The notes under the pieces are model-generated. The model had not been told where the DNA came from. It ran no database searches and saw only the letters and a list, made by a program, of their open reading frames with translations. 9,529 bases of DNA from an uncultured Verrucomicrobiota bacterium. Lineage in GTDB: Bacteria > Verrucomicrobiota > Verrucomicrobiia > Limisphaerales > UBA9464. This document shows, piece by piece, positions 1-5,103 of this stretch (position 1 is the first letter of the stretch; each line of letters begins with the position of its first letter). The stretch is from contig CAIPFS010000144.1 of assembly GCA_903864375.1 (NCBI GenBank), positions 1 to 9,529 on the forward strand, given 5' to 3'. Position numbers and translations under genes: made by a program.

Positions 1-20
1 CAGTGGAGTTGGTGCGCGGT

Positions 21-65
21 ATGGCGGGACAAATCCCTCCGCAGGAGCGCTCCCGCAAGTCCCTG
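21..65. repeat. Imperfect dispersed intergenic repeat, copy 1
   Basis: This copy begins with ATGGCGGGAC (21-30), continues with TCCCTCCG (34-41) and ends with CGCAAGTC (54-61). The same three blocks occur in the same order at 208-236. Between the second and third blocks this copy holds an extra segment that includes the perfect 10-bp palindrome GGAGCGCTCC (44-53). GCGGGA (24-29) and TCCCGC (51-56) can also pair. The structure suggests a REP-like dispersed element; two copies in one gap do not prove a genome-wide family. Confidence 0.5.
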
Positions 66-192
66 ATCAAATCCGGGGCCACTGGAATTGAAAGAGACGT
101 CCGGTACCAAGACGAAAGGCCCGTTTCGAAGTCAGAACTGGCCGAAGAATGGGGGAGGTGGTGCGCTGGCGAAGGTGGTCAAAATCGATAGT

Positions 193-240
193 GGGACTTG
201 TCCCGCAATGGCGGGACGTCCCTCCGGACGCAAGTCACTC
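193..240. repeat. Imperfect dispersed intergenic repeat, copy 2, with nested hairpins
   Basis: The shared blocks ATGGCGGGAC (208-217), TCCCTCCG (219-226) and CGCAAGTC (229-236) match the copy at 21-61. This copy overlaps three inverted repeats: GGGAC-TT-GTCCC (193-204), a perfect 7-bp hairpin GTCCCGC/GCGGGAC with loop AATG (200-217), and the 10-bp palindrome GGGACGTCCC (213-222). The alternatives are mutually exclusive, so several folds are possible. There is no T-tract, so a factor-independent terminator is unlikely. Confidence 0.5.
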
Positions 241-447
241 CAAAGGAGGGACTTCCAACTGGAATAGCTCCCACGACACCAGGGAGCTTCCGACTGAGTT
301 CCGACTCGAAGTGGGGACGACACCCCATAGGAATGACGTCGTCCGCCAACGATCGTGAATTGTGGAGATGGGAATCGATGCCCGCCAGGACCTTCAGGAT
401 TCCGTCCCACGACCGCCTCAACCCGCCAACAAACCAAAATCCAATCC

Positions 448-645
448 ATGCCCCAAGGCGATAAATCCAGTTACACTGACAAACAAAAGCGGCAGGCGGA
501 CCATATCGAAGCAGCTTATGAAAAAAAGGGGGTGAGCACGAAGGAGTCGGAAGCCCGGGCTTGGGCTACCGTCAACAAACTCAGCGGCGGCGGCAAACTC
601 AGTGGCTCGGGACGGAAGTCAGCCAGGGCAGATTCCAAACCGTGA
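448..645 (+). CDS. Small basic protein of the 'plasmid stabilization protein' annotation family
   Basis: This is a 65-residue hydrophilic, Lys/Arg-rich protein. Its core (GDKSSYTDKQKR at 4-15, HIEAAYEKKGVS at 19-30, ARAWATVNK at 36-44 and a Gly/Ser/Lys tail with SGGGK at 46-50) resembles short chromosomal proteins that databases commonly label 'plasmid stabilization protein'. No experimental role is known to me, and the label should not be taken literally. The ATG at 448 is chosen because the family begins with MPxGDKS; the open frame extends upstream to a GTG at 355, but that extension looks non-coding. No Shine-Dalgarno is visible. Its TGA (643-645) overlaps the ATG of the next gene by one base (TGATG), suggesting translational coupling. 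The tail is low in complexity and probably disordered. Confidence is good that it is coding and low on function. Confidence 0.75.
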   Translation: MPQGDKSSYTDKQKRQADHIEAAYEKKGVSTKESEARAWATVNKLSGGGKLSGSGRKSARADSKP

Positions 646-1772
646 TGAAGCGAAGACATTTCCTGGGCCTCGCCGGTGGGACACTGGTGGCAGCGGGAGC
701 GACCGCCTATTCCTTCAGCGATAAACGCAATCTACAAAGGGCGGACCTGCCGCTTGTGGGGAAGGGTGCCCCCACCCTCAGCCCGGACGAGGAACAGATT
801 CTCTCCCTTGCCTCCCTCGCGCCCAGCGGCCACAACACCCAACCGTGGTTCATCCAATATCTCACACCGTACCATTGGATCATCGGTAACGATTCGAGCA
901 AATGGCTGCCCGCCGTCGACCCTCATCAGCGTGAAACCATGCTGTCCATCGGGGCATTTCTCCAGAATCTGGAATATGCCGCCCAGGCTTCCGGGTACGC
1001 CTGCCGCTGGACACTTCTGGCGGGAACGAATCAAAACGAGCACGTGATGGACGTCTCGTTGATCAAAGGCTCTTCGGTCACTCCGATCGACGTCGAAAAA
1101 ATCAAAAGCCGGCGCACGATGCGAGGGCGGTTCCTGGAAGTGCCACTCCGGGCCGACGATCTTGCCCATCTCCTGGGGAGTGAATCCGAATCAATGCGTT
1201 ATCTCCCCGTCGCGGGCAAGGAAGCTCAATTCATCAACGAACAGACCATCGAAGCCAACCGCCTTCAAGCGTATCGCGATCCGGCCCAAGGTGAACTGGC
1301 CGACTGGGTCCGGTTCTCCAGCCGTGACGCCCTGAGCCATCGGGATGGACTGACGACGGGGGGCATGGAAATCACGGGAATGTCGGGATGGATGGTGCGA
1401 AATTTTTACGACAAGGCGAGGGTCCTCACGTCCGATTTCCGGGAACGAGGCATCGCCAACGTGCGCGCCGAGGTGGCGTCCTCGGCAGGATGGATACTCA
1501 TTTCCACCAGGGACGAGTCGGTGGCCGGATTGCTCGAAACCGGGCGTCGCATGCAGCGGCTTTTTTTGAAAGTGCGGGAACGGAACATCGCCCTGCATCC
1601 CATGACGCAAATTCTGGAGGAGATGTCCACCCGGCGGTCGCTCCGATCGGCCATCGGCATCGAACCAGGCGTCCAGTTTATTCTGCGCGTTGGGTACGTC
1701 GCCAGCTATCCACCGCCTGTCTCCTTGCGCCGCCCGGTTTCCTGGTTTGTTCGGCTGCCGGCCGCCGTTTGA
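645..1772 (+). CDS. Tat-type exported nitroreductase-fold flavoprotein (Acg-like)
   Basis: A 375-residue protein of the nitroreductase superfamily, closest in pattern to the Acg/Rv3131-type FMN-binding oxidoreductases, in which two nitroreductase-like halves form one chain. Visible family motifs are APSGHNTQPW (59-68), a VDPHQRETMLSIGAFLQNLE stretch (91-110), SRRTMRGRF (155-163), the ETGRRMQRLFL helix (298-308), HPMTQILEE (318-326) and the C-terminal LRVGY..PPP..LRRPVS (347-366). The N-terminus MKRRHFLGLAGG, followed by an Ala/Gly-rich hydrophobic run to about residue 22, looks like a twin-arginine leader, implying export of the folded flavoprotein. The ATG at 645 is chosen because it places the RR motif at residues 3-4 and overlaps the preceding stop; the frame is open further upstream but reads through the other gene. 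Substrate is unknown: the family covers quinone and nitro-compound reduction as well as possible flavin-storage members. A hairpin starts at its stop codon. Confidence 0.85.
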   Translation: MKRRHFLGLAGGTLVAAGATAYSFSDKRNLQRADLPLVGKGAPTLSPDEEQILSLASLAPSGHNTQPWFIQYLTPYHWIIGNDSSKWLPAVDPHQRETMLSIGAFLQNLEYAAQASGYACRWTLLAGTNQNEHVMDVSLIKGSSVTPIDVEKIKSRRTMRGRFLEVPLRADDLAHLLGSESESMRYLPVAGKEAQFINEQTIEANRLQAYRDPAQGELADWVRFSSRDALSHRDGLTTGGMEITGMSGWMVRNFYDKARVLTSDFRERGIANVRAEVASSAGWILISTRDESVAGLLETGRRMQRLFLKVRERNIALHPMTQILEEMSTRRSLRSAIGIEPGVQFILRVGYVASYPPPVSLRRPVSWFVRLPAAV

Positions 1773-1788
1773 TCCGGTCGTCCGGATC
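1771..1788 (+). other. Hairpin overlapping the nitroreductase stop codon
   Basis: GATCCGG (1771-1777) pairs perfectly with CCGGATC (1782-1788) around the loop TCGT. It begins inside the TGA stop codon at 1770-1772. No T-run follows. It lies directly against a second, longer hairpin. Confidence 0.4.
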
Positions 1789-1820
1789 TCCGCAGACGCA
1801 CACCGGCGAGCGTCTGTGGA
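1789..1820 (+). terminator. Candidate terminator-like hairpin between nitroreductase and transporter
   Basis: An 11-bp stem with one G-T pair (1789-1799 with 1810-1820, core CAGACGC/GCGTCTG) closes a 10-nt loop. It is followed by a pyrimidine-rich stretch (1821-1832) but not by a true T-tract. It could therefore be a weak terminator, an mRNA 3'-end stabiliser or a processing site. It lies about 70 nt before the transporter start. Confidence 0.35.
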
Positions 1821-1871
1821 TCCATTCTCTTCCGGGCAACCCACACTTTGGACTCGGCAGTCTGACAGGGT

Positions 1872-1876
1872 GGAGA
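1872..1876 (+). promoter_or_regulatory. Shine-Dalgarno supporting the GTG start of the transporter
   Basis: GGAGA lies 13 nt before the GTG at 1890. The spacing is longer than ideal, but it is the only purine-rich site near a start that leaves a full first TM segment. Confidence 0.4.
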
Positions 1877-1889
1877 TCAGACTCTGCCC

Positions 1890-3143
1890 GTGATACGCCG
1901 ATTGTTCAGCCCATTTCGACGCCTTTCGCTAACCCATTGGATCGTGGTTGCAACCGTGCTCGGCATCCTCTGGGGAGTCTGGCTGCCAGATTCAGCCAGG
2001 GAACTGAAGGTGGTCACCCAGATGTTCCTGAGTCTGATCAAGTGCATCCTGGTCCCCCTGATTTTCAGCACCCTGGTGGTGGGCGTTGCCGGACATCGGG
2101 GGGACCTCGGATCGGTCGGTCGCCTGGGGGTCAAGTCGATGATTTATTTCGAGGTAGTAACCACCCTGGCGCTGGTCATTGGGCTGGTCACGGTCAACGT
2201 GATCCAACCTGGACACGGCATTCATCTCAAGCCCTCTGCCGCTGCGACCGTCGAGTCGGTCCCGGAAAAGGTCACGCTGACCTCGATCCTGGTTCATCTG
2301 ACGCCCCAGAGCTTTTTCGATGCCGCAGCCAAAAACGACGTCCTCCAGGTGGTGGTCTTCTCGCTGTTGTTTGGTGCCGCTCTGACCCAGGTCAAGGGTC
2401 CGGCCCAGGACACCATGATTCATTTCTGCGAGTCGCTGGCGGAGGTGATGTTCAAGTTCACGGGTCTGGTCATGAATTGCGCCCCGTTCGGCATCGGGGC
2501 AGCCATGGCCTACACCGTGGGGAAGAGCGGTCTCTCGACGCTCGGGAATCTGGTCCTGCTGATACTCACGCTTTATCTGGCCCTGACTGCCTTTTGCCTG
2601 CTGGTACTCCTGCCCCTGGCCTATTGGGCCGGCGTCCCGGTTGCCCGCTTTCTTTCGCTCCTGCGGGAACCGCTGGTGGTGGCCTACACGACGGCCTCTT
2701 CCGACGCAGCCATGCCCCTGGCCATGCAGCGTCTTCATCAATTGGGGGTCCCCCGACGCATCATCTCCTTCGTAATGCCGCTGGGATATTCCTTCAATCT
2801 CGATGGCTCGACGCTGTACCTCGCGGTCGCCTCCATCTTTGTGGCACAGGCAGCCCAAATCGAGCTGCCGATCGGCCAGCAAATCGCCATTCTGCTCACA
2901 TTGATGCTCACCAGCAAAGGCATGGCAGGAATTCCCCGGGCATCCCAGGTGGTGTTGACCGGCACGCTGGTGACCTTTGGTCTACCCCTGGAGGGGGTGT
3001 TGTTGATTGTGGGAGTGGATGCGATCATGGACATGGGCCGATCGGCGGTGAACCTGCTGGGAAATTGTCTGGCCACCGTGGTCATGGCCCGGTGGGAGGG
3101 TGAATTCCCATCGAAGGAGCCTTCCCACGTCGCCGCGTTGTAA
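1890..3143 (+). CDS. Dicarboxylate/amino acid:cation symporter (DAACS family, GltP/DctA type)
   Basis: A 417-residue inner-membrane secondary transporter, expected to take up acidic amino acids or C4-dicarboxylates with H+ or Na+. The known fold (eight TM helices plus hairpins HP1 and HP2) fits the hydropathy and length. HP1 carries the Ser/Thr-rich TTASSDAAMP (267-276). TM7 has GYSFNLDGSTLY (299-310), the variant of NMDGT seen in DctA-like members. HP2 carries TSKGMAGIP (341-349). TM8 has DMGRSAVNLLGN (381-392). Arg384 aligns with Glt_Ph Arg397, which binds the substrate side-chain carboxylate and favours acidic substrates. Asn392 sits where Glt_Ph has the sodium ligand Asp405, as in several proton-coupled bacterial members. 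The start is GTG with GGAGA at 1872-1876, a slightly long 13-nt spacing; a TTG at 1902 is the next alternative. Substrate cannot be fixed from sequence. Confidence 0.9.
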   Translation: MIRRLFSPFRRLSLTHWIVVATVLGILWGVWLPDSARELKVVTQMFLSLIKCILVPLIFSTLVVGVAGHRGDLGSVGRLGVKSMIYFEVVTTLALVIGLVTVNVIQPGHGIHLKPSAAATVESVPEKVTLTSILVHLTPQSFFDAAAKNDVLQVVVFSLLFGAALTQVKGPAQDTMIHFCESLAEVMFKFTGLVMNCAPFGIGAAMAYTVGKSGLSTLGNLVLLILTLYLALTAFCLLVLLPLAYWAGVPVARFLSLLREPLVVAYTTASSDAAMPLAMQRLHQLGVPRRIISFVMPLGYSFNLDGSTLYLAVASIFVAQAAQIELPIGQQIAILLTLMLTSKGMAGIPRASQVVLTGTLVTFGLPLEGVLLIVGVDAIMDMGRSAVNLLGNCLATVVMARWEGEFPSKEPSHVAAL

Positions 3144-3156
3144 CCCCGAGCTTCCT

Positions 3157-3181
3157 TTACTCCCCTGAGGTTCAGGAGTAA
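3157..3181 (+). promoter_or_regulatory. Hairpin enclosing the ribosome binding site of the propeller gene
   Basis: TTACTCC (3157-3163) pairs with GGAGTAA (3175-3181). After a two-base CC bulge, TGA (3166-3168) pairs with TCA (3172-3174) around the loop GGT. The 3' arm contains AGGAG (3174-3178), the likely Shine-Dalgarno of the gene starting at 3191. The structure begins 14 nt after the transporter stop and is followed by CTCTCTTTG. It could be a weak terminator for the transporter, a translation-limiting hairpin, or both. Confidence 0.45.
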
Positions 3182-3190
3182 CTCTCTTTG

Positions 3191-4954
3191 ATGAGGTTCC
3201 TCCACCTTTCCCGATGGGTTCCAGCCCTGGCGGGCGCGGGTCTGACCTTCTTCCTGAAGGCCGCACCTCCCACACCGGATTTTCAGTATCGTGTGTCCTG
3301 GTTGGGGAATTCATTTTCGGGAGCCAGCAATCAATGGGTGCAGAATTTCTTCCTGCACATGAACACCCGCCCGGATGGAACCTGCCATACCTGGAGCCAT
3401 TGGGATGAAGGCGGGAAAAAGTTCGGGGTTTACCGGGACGGCAAGGTGGTGGGCAACGAGGATGTCCATGCCAACAGCCTGGAAACAGTCGATGCGCTGG
3501 GACGGCATTGGAAAATCCGCCCGCGGTGGGTCGACCCCGTCCACAACGAATACGATTTTGTCCCCGAGGGGATCACGGTGGACGGGGAAATGGTCACCCT
3601 GCCGGACCTGTTTCAGCCGACAGCCCTGGCACTGGCCACCGACGGAACCTTGATGGTGGCGGATTCGGGCACCGGTCCGCGTCAACAGGTTCTGTTCTAC
3701 AATGTAACGAACGTCCACAACCCACGTCTGGTCCGGACATTTGGAGAGTATGGCGGCATCCGCGCAGGACAACCGGGGGTGGTGACCCCCACCAAATTCT
3801 GGGGTATCCGCGGCGTGGGTATGGATTCGCAAACCAATCTGTACGTGGCACAAAGCGAGATGGGAACGGTCCTCCGGAAATTTCTGCCCGATGGACGCAT
3901 GGCGTGGGAGCTCTACGACCATTTTTTCGTCGACGTGGCCTGCGCGGACCCGTCGAGCGACGGACGCGACCTCTGGGGAGTGCAGGAGCATTACCGGCTG
4001 GACGAATCAGCTCCGGACGGTTCGGCCGGACGCTGGATCGGTTACTCGTTGGACCGTCATCGCTACCCGAACGACCCCCGCGGTTTGACGTTCGTCAAGC
4101 AGCAGGGAGAACACGGGTTGACTTCCCCGCAAGTGGTCTATCTGAAAGGACGTCGCTTCCTCTTCACGGGCGGTATGTTTGCGAGCAATTTCATCAACAT
4201 TTTCCGATTTGAAGACGAGATGGCCATTCCCTCCGGCTTGATCATGCAGTGGGGTGGAGGGTTGTATAACACGGACCTGAAATGGCCCCCGTCCCGACCG
4301 CCGGGATCCTTCATCTGGAGGGATGGCAATGGGGACGGCGACTACCAGTCCGCGGAGTACCAACCCAATACCGAGCGGGCACATCCCGGGCCCTTCTGGG
4401 TGGACCAGAAGGGCAATATCTGGATGGCCTATGGATTCTTCCGCTACGACTTCCAGGGATTGGATGTTCAGGGAAATCCGATCTATCAGGCCGACAAGGT
4501 GACGGTCCTCACTCCCCCGAAGGGGGTCGGCAAGGTGGCCCGGGTCTGGTATGATGCGGATCGCGACCTTTTGGTCGTGGCCGACGAAGGGGAGGACATG
4601 CGCCACATTGGCACCATTTCCGTTTGCCGCGGCTATCTGGCAGGCCATCGCGAGGTCGTGACGTTTCCTTCAGGGGCCGGACGGGAGGCGGCATGCCTCG
4701 CCGTGGCTGGGGATTACGCCTTTACCGGAGGGTGGAAGGAGCGGGGACGCATCTGGGTCCATCGGCTGTCCGATGGGGCAGAGATGGGAGTGTTCGAACC
4801 GGGTCCGACGGTGGGAGGGGTGGAAGCGACGGGTTGGATCGATTTGCTGACGGGCATCACCGCCCACCGGCGTCAGGACGGCGAATACCTCGTTTTCGTC
4901 GAGGAGGACTACCGGGCCAAGGTCCTGTTGTATCGCTGGAAGCCGAAGGACTGA
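3191..4954 (+). CDS. Exported NHL-like beta-propeller protein with an EF-hand-type calcium loop
   Basis: A 587-residue protein of unknown function. A basic and hydrophobic N-terminus (RFLHLSRWVPALAGAGLTFFLKA, residues 2-24, split as two short runs) looks like a Sec signal peptide. The rest is rich in NHL/SMP-30-like propeller strands: PTALALATDGTLMVADSG, GIRGVGMDSQTNLYVAQ, GPFWVDQKGNIWMAYGF, VARVWYDADRDLLVVAD and AACLAVAGDYAFTGG, spread from about residue 140 to 520. At 378-389, DGNGDGDYQSAE fits a canonical EF-hand loop (acidic or Asn at 1, 3, 5 and 7, Gly at 6, Glu at 12), a calcium site probably in an inter-strand loop. No catalytic motif, heme CxxCH or sorting domain is recognised. AGGAG at 3174-3178 supports either ATG 3191 (12-nt spacing) or TTG 3188 (9 nt); ATG is preferred by codon. 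It may act as a secreted binding protein or hydrolase. The following kinases are also propeller proteins, but a functional link is only positional. Confidence 0.8.
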   Translation: MRFLHLSRWVPALAGAGLTFFLKAAPPTPDFQYRVSWLGNSFSGASNQWVQNFFLHMNTRPDGTCHTWSHWDEGGKKFGVYRDGKVVGNEDVHANSLETVDALGRHWKIRPRWVDPVHNEYDFVPEGITVDGEMVTLPDLFQPTALALATDGTLMVADSGTGPRQQVLFYNVTNVHNPRLVRTFGEYGGIRAGQPGVVTPTKFWGIRGVGMDSQTNLYVAQSEMGTVLRKFLPDGRMAWELYDHFFVDVACADPSSDGRDLWGVQEHYRLDESAPDGSAGRWIGYSLDRHRYPNDPRGLTFVKQQGEHGLTSPQVVYLKGRRFLFTGGMFASNFINIFRFEDEMAIPSGLIMQWGGGLYNTDLKWPPSRPPGSFIWRDGNGDGDYQSAEYQPNTERAHPGPFWVDQKGNIWMAYGFFRYDFQGLDVQGNPIYQADKVTVLTPPKGVGKVARVWYDADRDLLVVADEGEDMRHIGTISVCRGYLAGHREVVTFPSGAGREAACLAVAGDYAFTGGWKERGRIWVHRLSDGAEMGVFEPGPTVGGVEATGWIDLLTGITAHRRQDGEYLVFVEEDYRAKVLLYRWKPKD

Positions 4955-5103
4955 GTCGGCAACAGAGTCGTCCGCAGTCATTTATTCAGAGATGAAGAGA
5001 AAGTGATTCAGGCGACATTAAAGAGATGGCGATATCGAGGATTTTTCTATCGCTGATTAAGTTTTTGGAGTAGGGAACTCTCCGATTAATCGAAGCCTCA
5101 TTT
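4955..5103. promoter_or_regulatory. AT-rich gap, likely promoter region of the kinase pair
   Basis: This 149-nt gap is about 42% GC by hand count, far below the flanking genes. It contains an inverted repeat GCGATA/TATCGC (5029-5034 with 5048-5053), the perfect palindrome CGATTAATCG (5083-5092), and two GATTAA copies (5055-5060 and 5084-5089). The composition and symmetry suggest a promoter/operator region, but I could not assign convincing -35 and -10 boxes. No gene fits. Confidence 0.45.
5083..5092. promoter_or_regulatory. Perfect 10-bp palindrome before the kinase start (possible operator)
   Basis: CGATTAATCG is fully self-complementary and ends 11 nt before the GTG start. It is a plausible regulator site, but it is short and a single occurrence, so chance cannot be excluded. 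Confidence 0.3.

Larger units (their letters stand above)
1..447. other. Intergenic region without a convincing gene, rich in inverted repeats
   Basis: I see no believable gene here. Short open frames exist on both strands, but they overlap one another, resemble no family I know, and run through the palindromes. The region carries two copies of an imperfect GGGAC-containing repeat (21-65 and 208-240), a 10-bp palindrome at 44-53, a 7-bp hairpin at 200-217, and inverted repeats at 313-326 and 315-344. Only the last part (about 361-447) can be the leader of the gene starting at 448. No clear promoter could be identified. Confidence 0.6.

Noticed and set aside
3..191. A 62-codon open frame at the left edge that could be the tail of an upstream gene.
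   Set aside because: It begins with a GTG almost at the edge, runs through the palindromic repeat and matches no family I recognise. It cannot be supported without upstream sequence.
200..225. GC-rich hairpin considered as a rho-independent terminator.
   Set aside because: No T-tract follows on either strand, and the hairpin is part of the repeated element, so a repeat explanation is better.
132..449. Minus-strand open frames of 80-105 codons in the left intergenic region.
   Set aside because: They overlap each other in different frames, cross the repeats and have no recognisable motif or ribosome binding site.
1992..2882. A 296-codon minus-strand open frame opposite the transporter.
   Set aside because: It is Gln/Arg/His-rich with no hydrophobic core, as expected for the antisense of a GC-rich membrane protein gene.
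1388..3103. A 571-codon open frame on the + strand spanning the nitroreductase end and most of the transporter.
   Set aside because: It overlaps two well-recognised genes in another frame, its product is Gly/Pro/Arg/His-rich without any domain, and it is the usual shadow frame of GC-rich coding DNA.
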